64,000 nt of DNA from Rhopalosiphum padi (Eukaryota; Arthropoda; Insecta; Hemiptera; Aphididae): contig NC_083598.1 of NCBI RefSeq assembly GCF_020882245.1, positions 7,743,178 through 7,807,177 of the forward strand. The letters are read 5' to 3'. Made by a program: the position numbers and the translations under genes. This document shows, piece by piece, positions 26,529 to 39,425 of the stretch. How positions within the stretch are numbered: position 1 is the first letter of the stretch; the number at the start of each line of letters is the position of its first letter. The notes under the pieces were generated by a model that did no database searches, had not been told where the DNA came from, and was given only the letters and a program-made list of their open reading frames with translations.

Positions 26529-29136
26529 GATGATCGCGTACGACGACTCATGATACTCTTGGATACGTATTGTACATAATATTCATGTATTATGTATAAT
26601 TTATTACTTTATTATTTAGTTATAGTTTTGTATAATGTATATATATATTATGTTATATATTATTGTAGTATACATATGTCATATATATCAGTGTATGACT
26701 TGTGTTTAGGTAAGTTAAATAGTGAAATAAATGTTTAGTTTAAAAAAAATAAAACACATGTCATAAAAGATGACTTTGTTATCTTATAATTAATATTACT
26801 GTAAAATTTATTAAAAATTAATAACTGTCTAATTGGTATAATCAGCAATTTGATTTGTGTACATTTATAGGTACATGACCTCGTCTATATACACATAACA
26901 TAATCACAACACTATAGCGTCTATAGCCGGCTGCTATGAATTTGGGTAAGAAAGCCCCTACAAAATCAGATCAAAGACCACCATTTCAATTTGTTAAGAC
27001 TTTGTCTCTAAGATGAGTCGATGCTCCAAGATTTAACATCCCCGCTTTCGTCTGCTTCTTCCGAGTCCATTTCCAGTTTCTTATAGGCACTTTATTTTCT
27101 CAGGTATAGCCGATATAGCGGTATATATGAGTAGAATATTCTATTTTATGGATTATATTATAATTATAAGTCCAGTCGTGTAAATACATGCTATCTTGTT
27201 TAAATAACGTAACGTCCTGTGAGTGATGGCCGGCGAATTACTGCAATTAAGTTGTATATGTTGAGGGATTCGTCTCTTTTGTCAGGTTAGCCAGGTTAGG
27301 TGATCAATATCTCGAATAATATAGTCTCCATCGAACCAGATCACATAAACACCGTACAAAGGAAATGGAAAGGGCATATTTCTCTTGGAATGCGTGTATA
27401 TATTATTATGTGACCACGGTCAACTGTAAACTGTATTCGAATTGCAGTTATTTATTATTTTACATTCTATATTATGGTATAACGCGTCGTGTGGTGTAAT
27501 AAAATAAACTGCACGGCCGTCCCGCCGCAGTGGTATTAATAATAACATTTAAAATTAAAAAAAAAAAAATGCCCCGCGTGAAATTGGAACTTGTTGCGCA
27601 ACGAAGAGAGTTGCCAACGGCCGACTGGGACCGCAACGTACAGATCTGATACTGCAGCAGTATAATACGCTAATACATACATTATATTATATACAAATAT
27701 ACAATATTATTTATATATTTATGTTTGAGTTACATGTTATAATATTCCTCTCACTGGATTCGATGATTACGACGAGTGTTTAATTCTTCGAATATTGCCG
27801 CGTTGCCCAAATAGTTTTTTACACGCGCACTCTGCATTTTTTATCAAGCGTACACACACGGTCTTAGTTGAATTAAATTGACAAATAATAAAAATATTTT
27901 AGAAAAAAATACTGAATTCTCGTTTAGGTGGTATACTAGCTACACTGAATATGAATTAAGTGACGAGTCAGTATAGTATTAAATATTATACATAATTTAT
28001 ATTATCTATTACATATTATACTGACGTAACATTTTTTCGTTAACTTTAATCGACCTAGTCAACATATTATACATGCATACTGTCGTATTAGGATGATTTG
28101 ATAGTGTAGGTATTATTGTTACGATTTAACGATGTGACCGCATATGGAACAACGAGACTTCAAACTTTTAAGTATAATTGTTTCAAATGATTGTCCAATG
28201 TTCACCATTGTTTTTTAATATGTAATGAAAAACATATTATATTATAATATGAATTATTATTTAGGCTGACCAAATGTAATAAAAGAAAGGTATACGTTTG
28301 CATGTGTTATTATTGTTATTAAGGGGTTTAGTTATACGTGTATATTGGGTTTTCTTCGAAGTTCGAATAGTTTTGTAGCGGAATACGGGAATATACTTTT
28401 TTTCTAGTGTATATTTATGTATTTTTATATTTTATTCATATGGAACGCGAGTTTTGTAGAAGTATAATATAATTATAGGGACTGGAGCAAAAAATAACAA
28501 ACATATTACAATAAATCAACGAATGTTGATGTTTGTCCTACCACTTATAAATTATATTGTTAAATTGAATATGAGGAGAAAAACTAAGAAGAAAATATAT
28601 TATAAAAATAAAGACAATATAGAAAACATATAAATTACCTGCAACTATTAAGAGGAGATAAGCAAGGAACCTTAAAGTTTAATTTTTATTTGAAAATATT
28701 GGAAAAAATGATATTATATGTTTCAGAACAAACCCTTCGTTTTATTTGACATTTGCTTACAAATTGTAAACCAATTAATACCTAATGTTTTTTCTTGTTA
28801 ATAATAACTTGAACAGTAAGTAGAAACTATTTAAAGCTTGAAGTACTTACCCATAATAACAATAAAAATATTTAAGAAAAATAGTTTTAACAATTTACCC
28901 ATAATACATGCATTATGCATATTATTATAAAAACAATTCTCCGCGACCATTATTAAAATACCAAATTCCTAATTTTGTTTCTATTTAATAATAATTTATC
29001 GTAATGATATACGTGTATTAATTTTATACGTTGAAAATAACTGTATAGTGTATACCACACACATTACTGTACGTAATCTGAAGGTTTCCAATGCATTTTT
29101 TGGTACATACAAATCTGGACTCTATAATTATAATAG

Positions 29137-29137
<1 letters not shown>

Positions 29138-29171
<34 letters not shown>
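29138..29171. repeat. (TTA)n microsatellite
   Basis: Uninterrupted TTA run. Confidence 0.9.
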
Positions 29172-29279
29172 GTATATTATATCGCGCGATGCTGACGGTT
29201 TATTTATATGTAGGTATACGTGTAATATTATATAATGTTATTATTGGAGGCGCAAGAAATAAAATTAGTCTCGTGTCGG

Positions 29280-29720
29280 AATAAAACAAATACACTTTGT
29301 GTAGCTGCTGCTGCGGCTGTTCACTGCCAATTATAAACAATGCAACCAAGACATCAATAACCCCTTCGAGCTGCGCCGCCGCCGACCATTCCTCGATCGT
29401 TCGCGCGCGCATTGGCCATTTCACTCGGCCGTCAGGTCACACAACCGGTTTCGTCGCCGTGCGCCGTGTGTGTCGTTGCTTCACCACACTCGGCTCGTTC
29501 GTTTTTACAATCTGCACACGAGTAATAACTTAATGTATAGGTATATACCATATTATTATTATGGTAGCCGTTCGGCGGTTACTCGGCCGAACACGTAACG
29601 TTTCTCTCCGATCTGCCCGTACGATCGTAATAAAATGTGCCCCCCAGTACAAGCGCGTATAAAATATATAATATATAAATCAAATAATCGCGGCCCGGCC
29701 GTTGGTAACTTTTACAAACG
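29280..29720. promoter_or_regulatory. GC-rich patch, candidate alternative promoter of Hr39
   Basis: CpG-rich sequence about 1.4 kb upstream of the first Hr39 coding exon. Overlapping ORFs on both strands here have no protein-like character. A regulatory role is inferred only from composition and location. Confidence 0.3.
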
Positions 29721-31175
29721 TAATAAATAATATAATACAAGCCGTGCGCGCGATGTGAATATACGTTCTGTATGTCATATAATACAATAATATGAATAAT
29801 ATGATATAAATATCTGCAATTTATACGTATTATTTTGACATCGTAATGCGGGGTCCTCGATTGTAGGAAGGAGGAGCATGGTGATTTTTTCCGTTTTTAA
29901 AACGTGTACCTACATCAAATTATTTAGGTACACAAATGTTAAATTGTATTGTATCATATTATAATTTTGAATGTTTCTTTTTGGATTACAAACTATAAAA
30001 CTGTTTTCAATAAAAATTACATGGTACATCAATAGGTACCTTTGGTCTCTGAAGGTGTTTATAGCTTGCGCATGTTTTTAAATCACTATATGGGTTGCAT
30101 TGTTGCAATAGGGTGGCTCTGGCTCACACGTGGATATCATTTTTATTATTACGAGTTATTTATTATTATAATAATTAATAGAAATATGCCCTTAAAATCA
30201 GATACTATTATGAACACGATTAAAATGATTAATTTTATGATTTGTTTTCTTAATTCTTAACATATTTTTAACGCAAACATCACAATCACACAAAGAAGAA
30301 TACCAAGTCTTAACAATATTGGATTTACGTCGGCTTCTAAGCATTCTTTGTATTTCCGTTTGTGTTTACAACAGAAATATGTCCATAATTAAAAAGTGAA
30401 AAACAACCCAATATATATATATATATATTATGACATGGAACGTTATTCAATAGTTTCAGTATTCAACTTTATACCAATGTCATATCTATATAGGTATGAA
30501 CTGGATTTTATCTTACAAAACATAACTCATCTTTATAATATACCGGGTATATATAATGTATACACTATATAAACTTATAGCCTGTATATAGGTATATAAA
30601 AAAAGCTTTAAATTTAAGTACCTAGTCTTGTTGCGACCGCTGCAGACCTTTCCAAATCAGAGTCTATCTATTCCTTTCAAAATTTCTTGTTCCTCTATTC
30701 ATATAATTCTCCTTTTAATACCGTCATTAAAGTTTAAATCGTGTTACCAATTCTTCATTCCTCTTCGGTTACACTCTAAATTGTACGTCTGATTGGCCAT
30801 TTATTTCACATTATAATATGATTTTATTAATCTTTGTTATTATTATTTAACTATCACTCTTGTTTTAGAGTAAGGCCCGTTATTGAGCTATTAACACAAA
30901 ATAAAATATTATCATAAAAATAAATAGACTATAATACTATATGGTTGGATTTATATTCGACCCGTCGTCGTTTCCCCCCCTCCTCCCACCACAAAAAAAA
31001 AATCGGTCTTGTCGTTATATATTATAAAATACATGGCCGACGATCATCGCATACTGATTATACACATAATATTATACCTATAATAACGTTTGCGTTTTTG
31101 GTTTTCAGCGCGCAGAGGACGCGACGTCGTCGACAGCAGGATCTGATAAAATTTCGCCCGCGAGACGATAGCGAC

Positions 31176-31265
31176 ATGGCGCGCGCCCCCGCCCATCACC
31201 TTCGCGCCCACATCCGTCATCACCGGGACTACGTCGAATGCCAACGGTTTTACGCGGTCACGTAG
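31176..31265 (+). promoter_or_regulatory. upstream ORF 1 in the Hr39 leader (29 codons plus stop)
   Basis: ATG at 31176 opens a short arginine- and histidine-rich reading frame ending in TAG at 31263-31265, well before the Hr39 start. Its context (GACATGG) has the purine at -3 and G at +4, so initiation is plausible and would reduce flow to the main start. Confidence 0.5.
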
Positions 31266-31351
31266 TACACAGCGGCCCGGCGCGCCCGACGACCACTGCT
31301 GCAGTAGGCGCTACGGCGTCGTCGTCTTTTCGGTGCTCGCGAGACGCCGCG

Positions 31352-31402
31352 ATGCTACTCCGTCCCGTCGTCGGCCCGTCACCGCGGCGGTCACTGTTCT
31401 GA
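31352..31402 (+). promoter_or_regulatory. upstream ORF 2 in the Hr39 leader (16 codons plus stop)
   Basis: ATG at 31352, stop TGA at 31400-31402, only four bases before the Hr39 ATG at 31407. Such close spacing would make reinitiation at the main start inefficient or position-dependent. The main start has the strong context GACCATGG. Confidence 0.45.
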
Positions 31403-31406
31403 GACC

Positions 31407-34400
31407 ATGGCCGACAGCGACACCAGAATGTGGGGCCACAGCGTGCAGGTATCGTCCGGCCCGGTCACCGTCACGTCCATCAATCTGATCGCTCCTCATC
31501 TGCAGCCCAACGCGCAGATCACCACGATAAAAGGTGTGTACTATATGTATAATGCGTAGGCATAATGTACAGGCATATGATAATATCGCCCGCGCGTTTT
31601 TTAAGGGGTTCTGTGTAGGCAATTTCGATATAAATCTTAAACCATAGTTTTTAGTAAAATAGGTGTCTATAAATATTAGAGTATCTTTACGCAGTGTCGA
31701 TACCATAATCGTTGGTTTTTGCATTGTAACGAGATTATAATATAATGTAGAAGAATAATTTTGCTTGAAATTGAAATATATACTAATACAGTAATACTTC
31801 ATTAAGTTACAACCGTTAAAAAAATAAAAATCAAATATAATAAGTAGGTATACACCACAAAAATGACAATATTAGCCGTGTCAGTTTTATTTTTTTCGAT
31901 TAATTTAATATCACAATTAATACATATAAGAGTTATTGTTGGATTTAAAATTAGATTTTTTTTATATTAATGATTTATATTATATAAAAAAAAAGGCTAT
32001 AACACTCAAAATATTGTCATTTGTATTGTTTAAAAATGTGGTTTCTTAACTGTAATAACTTTAGTCCGAGTGGTTCTTTTTTTTTGTGCAAATCGATTTT
32101 CACAAACAATTTATTGATATGATGCGTCCTAATCGTTTATTATGACGTGTTCTTTATTCTTTAATAGTATATTATTAAATTTTAGTTTTATTGATTTGTA
32201 TTTATACAACCTGTAGCTAATAATCGTCATCTTATTATACAGTGAAGCTGCTATTACAGTAAAGTCGCAAAATGACCTCTACTTTATTTTGAATAAAAAT
32301 GCATTATTTAGTCTTTAAAACAAATTGATTGTGTTTAAAGAATTACTATAATTAATAATTATAGACATTTAGTGCCCCGCTATAGTGCATATATAAACAC
32401 CATATATTATCTATAACAACATCCACTCTCTATCTGGCTTTTTTGACTTAGTTTAACTAATCATCTAAATCATCTCATTAAATAACTCAACACAGATAAT
32501 ATTCCAGGAAATCCTCTCGGATAAGCTTGAAGTTGGTGCAGAGATCTCATAAATTAACAGTAACCAAACCAAGTTTATTAATTATCTCCAGTATAATTAT
32601 TAATCATTATATGTTTATTCTGTTATTTTTTCGGGCCAAACTGTAACGATTAATCACATACGATAAAGCAAATCATACGCCTACCGTAAAACATAATTAT
32701 ACAATTTACAAATATTATTATCAATAATATTGGTATTATTCTCTTATTATACCTATACGAGCTGTGATTTGACCTTAAATGTTGATGGGGTGGATTTAAA
32801 AGTCTTGCAGGGATAAATTATAGAAGTAATTTTATTATAATAAAATTCGGTTTGTTTACAAACATTTAAACATAATAAAAGTGGTATTATATATAAATTA
32901 TGCCGGTATACATATTATATACGATTTGGGTATTTTAATATAACGTAATTAGGCTAGATGAATAATTCGATTGGCCACAAACATAAATAATATGGTCTGT
33001 TTTACACAAAAACCATTTGAGAGTAGATGGTAAGATTTCGTTAACAATTTTTATCTTAAAAAACTCTTTCGACGAATTCTTGTTACGAAACAAAAACGTG
33101 TATACAACTCATTACAAAATGTATAATATTAAGAAATCTATTGACTCATCGACGAAATTCTATAAAATTATTGGAGACATATAAATACAAATTGTAAATG
33201 TTATTTGTCTCAACTTCAGTGAACACACCAATATGTATCAAGTGCGTATAGATTATTAAAATTATAAATAAAAGTAAAAATTTGAATTGAATTATCATAT
33301 GTTATATTTGATATTCTTGTTATAAAATTATACATCTGTCTATTTCTCTGGCTACTGTTATGTTAAAAATGAGTGTACTATATTCAAATCTCAAATGAAT
33401 ACCTATAGGTACTAATATAATAATAACCATAATCGCTTAGGACATAATATTTCACATTGAGACGTAATACAGTAATTGTTCCAAAAATGATTACACGCTG
33501 TCCGATTAAATTAAGTGTTTGGGATTATATCTAATATCTATTTACGATGTCTTTAAATCCTATTGCTTACCAATATAGCGTTATAACCATTGATTATAAA
33601 TTATAATAATATATTGCAATGATAATAATGTAATATATTGCGTTATTCTATAGAAATAGAATTCTTAAATATATTCGTTAATGTATATGAATTATACAAC
33701 GTTTCACTTGGTATTTAATACATCTAGAATAACAGTTAAGTTTTTAGTTAATATATAAATTATTTTATGTATAAATGTGTAATAGTTTATGATTATATAT
33801 TTAAATTTATGATAAATTTAAATTTCTAATATTACATAATATTGACAATTTTTTTTTTTTAATGTTAATTTACTTAATTTACCTAATTTTTAATATATTT
33901 TTATTTGAATAATTTTTTTTTAATATAATATTAAAAAATAAACATTACACCATTTCTGTCGCTTTTCAAAGTCAATAATTATACCTGTTTTGTTTTGTTT
34001 AGTAAATATATTTAACAAAACATTTACAAATATACTTCGATAATAATTTTTTTTTTTAATGTACTTTTATATTGTATTATATAATTTTGATTTTTCTATA
34101 AATTGCAACCTTTAGTTTCTATAAAACCATGCTATTACAGTATGTATCCTGGTTAATATATTTATAATAACTAGTTCAAATATGAACCATTATTCATTAG
34201 TCATTACATATCTATTCAAAACTTTAACTGAAAATAGCCGTCACTATAGAATAACTAGGTATACCTACTATGTAGAAAAACGGAATTTTATACATTAATG
34301 CTAATATACATTGTAAATTGTAATATTACATCGACTTTCGATAACGTATTTTGTTTTTCCACCCACAGAGGAACCTCACGACAAGGACAGTACAATGACC

Positions 34401-37400
34401 GAAATAAAAGATGACATCATCGATGAAGTCGGTTCTGAATGCGATAGGGAAGTAAGTAAGATCGACTTCTCAGGAGTTACTATGAGAAGTAAAAAAATGA
34501 GAGCAGTTGAAGAAAACATGCCTCGACCAATGTCCTGGGAAGGAGAACTATCCGATTCGGAAATGAAACAAGTAAATGCGATTCTCTAATTATAATAAAA
34601 CGGACTTGGATAGACATTTTCATAAACGTAACTGATTTTCAGGAAGAAGATAGGACAGTGGATGTACAGACAGCGAATCAAAATTATTTACTACCACGAA
34701 ATGAAAATGTAAATAACCAGCAAACGTCCCCAGTTAAACGAATTATTTATAATGATAATAACTTGGTGAGTGTTTCTTGTTTAAAGCTCGTCAATCTATT
34801 ATATATTCATTAACATCTTTATGTATTCTTTTTACAGGTTGACCGAGTGATGGAGCATGTCAAGAGCAAAGTAACTTCGTCGAACAACGACATTCCGTTA
34901 CTTGTTGATAAATTGTTAGGTGGCGGTTACAGCCCATTACTTCAACATAGAACAAATGGAATCAAACAGACATCACACATTCCACCGACTCAAAGCCCAG
35001 ACTCGGCCATACACTCTTGTTGTTCACCTGCACAGTCACCAATTACTTCCAGACATAATCCTCCGTCATCCTCAGGGTTTTCGTCCCCGTCTACGTTTAC
35101 ACCATCGTCATTGTCGAGGAATAATAGCGATGCTTCGCAATATGGTGGATCACAGCATAGTTCTTGTTATAGTCAAAGGTAAAATCATAAATCTATAAGA
35201 GTTTATATTTTTCTTGTATAATGTGACTATAGGTTATACACTTGTACTGTCTTTACTGTTGAAAATGATAAATTTATTTATTTTATTTACAGTTATTCCT
35301 CATTGTCTGTTTCGCCTACACATTTTTCCCCAACACAATCACCAATACAGCCAAGGCACATACAAAGAAATTTCCATGAATATACTGTGGCAGAGGAAAC
35401 CAATGGCTATGAAGAGAAATTGTCTATGTCTGACATTGGTCAACAACATGGTATAACATCAGGTATTTCAAGACAACAACTGATAAATAGGTATGTATAT
35501 TGTATATAAAATGAATAAAATATGAAAAATCTTACAGTAATATTAATATAAAGAATTCCTTCATTTTTTTCTAGTCCTTGTCCTATTTGTGGTGATAAAA
35601 TTTCCGGTTTTCATTATGGCATATTTTCATGCGAGAGTTGCAAAGGATTTTTCAAACGCACTGTACAAAATCACAAGAACTATGTGTGTCTACATGGTTC
35701 AACATGTTTGATCACAATAGCTACACGCAAGAAGTGTCCAGCTTGCCGCTTTGACAAGTGCTTGAACATGGGTATGAAACTAGAAGCAATCAGAGTTGAT
35801 AGAACAAGAGGTGGGCGTAGTACCTATCCATTTACTTACACTATACCACCTTCCAATATGCAGCCACAGCATAGTGGACAGCACTCTGGAATGAGCACTA
35901 ATTCTGTAGACAATAAAGTCAAGCAGGAAGAAGGAGCATGCAGGACCCCACCCCAAGAAACAGCCAGACTGATCCCTCAATTATTGCAAGTAAGTAATGT
36001 GTAATTATCACAAAATATAAATTCTACCAATAAGAAATAGCATTCTCTAAACTTAAAATTTTAAAATTATTATGTATTCTTAAACTTGATTCTTATATAT
36101 ATATACATAATATTAACTTCAGGATTGCTACACAATTTCCTAATGGTTTCATATGTTCTATAAATATGTTCATATGTATTGATTTTATGATTAATTACTT
36201 TATAAAAACAAAAATATTTAATATTAAATTTAACTTTTAGGATTTGATTATCTTTTAGTTTTTAATTTATTAACTAACACTTATAAAATTGTTTTAGGAA
36301 ATAATGGAAGTGGAACATTTATGGACTTATAACGAAGGATCATTTGAATCATCAAATGCTAGTGGAAGTTCTATGAACCATTGTGGTGGTGCCAAAGAAT
36401 TAGCTAAGAGTCGCTTAATGGCTGAGAATTCAGGAACAGATTTTCTTTCTAATTTATGCAACATTGCTGATCATCGGCTATACAAAATAGTCAAGTGGTG
36501 TAAATCATTACCCTTATTTAAAAACATTTCGGTAATAAAATAAATATATATTTCAACTATTCATGTAAGGACTATAATTACTTAAAAATTTTTCTTTAGA
36601 TTGATGATCAGATATCGCTATTAATAAATGCCTGGTGTGAGCTATTGTTATTCAGTTGTTGTTATCGATCAGTTAGCAGCCCTGGAGAAATACGTGTTAG
36701 TCTGGGCAAGTCTATTTCTTTAGATCAAGCAAGAGAATTAGGTTTAGCACCTTGTATTGAGCGCATGTTGAATTTCACACAGCACCTGAGACGTTTGAGA
36801 GTAGATCGTTATGAATATGTAGCCATGAAAGTCATTGTACTATTATCATCAGGTATGATATAATATGTTAAGTTTAATTTTTTGAAACATACTTAAATGA
36901 GTTAAACCAATAATATATGTACATGTGGCTTACAAATAGATGTATTTAATTATATTATATTATATTAATATTGTGATTTTAGATACAAATGATCTGAAAG
37001 AACCAGAAAAAGTTCGTGCGTCTCAGGAAAAAGCATTACATGCTCTACAACAGTATACTCTGACACATTATCCGGAGATGCCATCCAAATTTGGAGAATT
37101 GTTGTTAAGAATACCTGATTTACAACGTACTTGTCAGGTAAATATGACATACTATTAAATTATTTTAAGTTAGAGGTATTCCATCTATGTGTCACGGCTT
37201 GGGTGTTTGGTGTTTAAATGTTGGTCAAAAAAAATGTGGTACAGAAGAGGAAAACAATAATATACAGTTGATAATAAACCAGAATATTATCAAGGAAATA
37301 ATGTTATTGTTGATACATGCCGTATTTAGATGACCAGTTGTATATTGCCGTTATTTTTATTATTAATGTCATCCATCACAAATCCTTTAATGTAAAAATA

Positions 37401-37827
37401 TTTTTATTGCATTAATAATTTGGAAGCCACTTAATTATTGTGAAGAGACAAAGTAGCCGTGAGATGAAAAAGTTGAAATACCTCTGATTTAAGTAAAATT
37501 GTGTGAATGTGAGTATGTATTTCAACATTCAAATACAATTAAATCGTTTTATGTAGCTATCCTATGAAATTGGATTAATGGTGAGATGAGATTAGCGTTC
37601 ATATATAAAATATTAAATTTTATAGTTTAATATTTTTATAATTATACATCCTTAGCATAATTTTATACTAACTAATAATTAGTAAGATTTGTAATTGTAT
37701 TCAATTTATATTTATTTATTATGTGTTTTGTTATTAGGTTGGTAAAGAAATGTTATCAATTAAGAGTAAGGAAGGAGAAGGGCAAAGCTTCAATCTTTTA
37801 ATGGAGTTATTAAGGGGTGATCATTAA
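31407..37827 (+). CDS. Hr39: Nuclear hormone receptor HR39 (NR5B, FTZ-F1-related), ten coding exons
   Basis: Orphan nuclear receptor of the FTZ-F1 group; binds DNA through two C4 zinc fingers and regulates transcription in the nucleus. Exons, in consistent frame: 31407-31533, 34369-34571, 34643-34765, 34838-35178, 35293-35490, 35575-35989, 36298-36531, 36600-36852, 36983-37137, 37738-37827 (2139 nt, 712 aa). The N-terminal part has the motif RPMSWEGELSD, then a Ser/Pro/Thr/His-rich region. The DNA-binding domain starts at C333 (CPICGDKISGFHYG), with P-box CESCKG at 350-355 and all eight zinc cysteines, followed by an FTZ-F1 box (MGMKLEAIRVDRTRGGR). Hinge motif VKQE (446-449) is a SUMO-site consensus. 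The ligand-binding domain (about 470-712) includes DDQISLLINAWCELL and ends in an AF-2 helix, LLMELLRGDH. The finger text (GIFSCESCKG, TRKKCPACRF, GGRSTY) fits HR39 rather than FTZ-F1. The start was chosen by strong Kozak context and frame. Confidence 0.95.
31534..34368. other. Hr39: Hr39 intron 1 (between first and second coding exons)
   Basis: A 2.8 kb AT-rich intron with donor GTGTGT and acceptor CCACCCACAG. No ORF of interest, no recognisable transposon, and nothing else seen. Confidence 0.7.
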
Positions 37828-37829
37828 TA

Positions 37830-37870
<41 letters not shown>

Positions 37871-38875
37871 AACGTCTGTGAAAGTATTTCTAAGTTTTTA
37901 TCTGTAATATTTATCTAAGAAGTTATTATAATTTCTGTAAATATTTAGAAATATTTAATGTAATATGAAATTTTGTGTACCAAACCTACACAATTTTGTT
38001 TTTATGACATTTTAGGTAATTTTTACCTCTATTCTATTATTGGATTAAACTGAAATCTAAAAAATTTAGAATTGTAATTTGTAGATATATTTTTCTAATT
38101 TTAATATTTTTTAAGTATAAAAAAAGTTATATTTAAAACATAAATTCAGAACAGTCTGAATACTGTGATCTTAAAATAGAATTAACATTATGTGTGTAAA
38201 TAATGAATATATTAATTATAAATCTCCAATTATATGTAGTACAGGGTTTTATTGTTAAAAAACTCATTTTTTTTTTCAAATTCTATCAGTGTTCGGTATT
38301 GGTTATTCTTTTAGAATGCCGCGTACTTAATAATATAATACACAGTGATGGGCTGGCTGTCTTCTATTTCAATTGATTGTACTTAATTATTATATTTCTA
38401 TGTTATATTATTCATATGTATTCTGTCTACTTACCATAAAATGTTTACCAAACTTGAAAATCTTAATAATAGTTTTTGAACCATTTAATTAATGTCTGTT
38501 TTAATCAGAAGTATTTGATAATGATATAATTAACTTTATTTGTGTGCAATAAGTTACGTTACCAAATTTTAATTTACATGTTTCTTTGTTTTATTTTCTA
38601 TTATTGAAATTTTATTGTGCCCATCACTTTGGAAAAATATTCCTTTGCTAATATTTTAATTTTTAGTATAAAAAACGTAAATGTTTAATTTAATTGAATG
38701 ATAAGTTTTTAATATATTATATGATTTATATTTTACATTATTTGAAAATTAAATTAAATTTTTGATTACCTTCTGTATTTTTTTCCATGTTTTTTTACTA
38801 TCTGTTTAATTTAATTTTTGATAAATAAACAACAAACTGTATAAATAAAGCAATACATTAAATTTACTGATATCA
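37828..38875 (+). other. Hr39: Hr39 3' untranslated region
   Basis: AT-rich sequence after the TAA. A (TTA)n run begins four bases after the stop (37831-37867). AATAAA-type poly(A) signals occur close together at about 38822-38850, the first strong candidates downstream. The true end is not determined. Confidence 0.5.
37831..37867. repeat. (TTA)n microsatellite in the Hr39 3' UTR
   Basis: Uninterrupted TTA run directly after the stop codon. Confidence 0.9.
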
Positions 38876-39265
38876 TAGTTTGTTATATTTAGAAAACATT
38901 GATAAAATCGAAATCTAAGCAATATTTTACTATAAGAAAATTATTGTGCGTGCATGTATGTACATGTAGATAGACACTAAATAGGTATACCTACTACCTA
39001 ATTAATATGTTTTTATACAGTTGATTAATTAATACAAAACAAATAAATACATTTTATTTTTTACATTGTTTATTTTCAATCCTTAATTTGACATTAAATA
39101 CACTATTGTATGTATATAGTTTGAGAGTTGATACAGGTGAAACCAGGTACCTATGACACCAATTAAAATTGAGAAAATTTAAGTTCTTAATGAACTTATA
39201 TAGTTATATTACAACTCACAAGTATAGACATACAAGTTTTGACATAAAAATTGTCACATTCTTCA

Positions 39266-39425
39266 AAGTGGTGGCGTCAGGGGCTGGCAAGGTAGGGTCA
39301 TGCCCCTCCCTCTGGCCTAACCTTAGACATTATAATATTCTTATTTTTAATTTTTTGTGGCCCTACCTTATAATTGATGGCCTCCCATTGGCCCTACCTA
39401 GAAAAAAATCCTGATACCGCCACTT
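39266..39425. mobile_element. short hAT-type MITE
   Basis: Left terminus AAGTGGTGGCGTCAGG and reverse-complemented right terminus AAGTGGCGGTATCAGG match at 13 of 16 positions. Flanks ATTCTTCA and ATTCATCA agree at 7 of 8, consistent with an 8-bp hAT target duplication. 160 bp, non-coding, with CCCTACC-type subterminal repeats. Confidence 0.75.

Larger units (their letters stand above)
25950..29250. other. AT-rich interval, probably intronic to Hr39
   Basis: No protein-like ORF. Holds (AAT)n at 26396-26412, (ATT)n at 26491-26528 and (TTA)n at 29138-29171. A moderately GC-rich stretch around 27500-27650 has no recognisable content. Confidence 0.4.
31109..31406 (+). other. Hr39: 5' leader part of the first coding exon of Hr39
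   Basis: A polypyrimidine tract and acceptor (GGTTTTCAG, ending 31108) open a GC-rich exon that runs into the Hr39 start codon at 31407. An acceptor here implies at least one upstream non-coding exon, for which the GC-rich islands at 13-16, 25.4-25.9 and 29.3-29.7 kb are candidates. The leader contains two short upstream ORFs, listed separately. Confidence 0.65.

Noticed and set aside
34920..35456. Plus-strand ORFs overlapping Hr39 exons 4 and 5 in other frames
   Set aside because: The frame joined by splicing gives the Ser/Pro-rich HR39 region; the alternatives are shadows.
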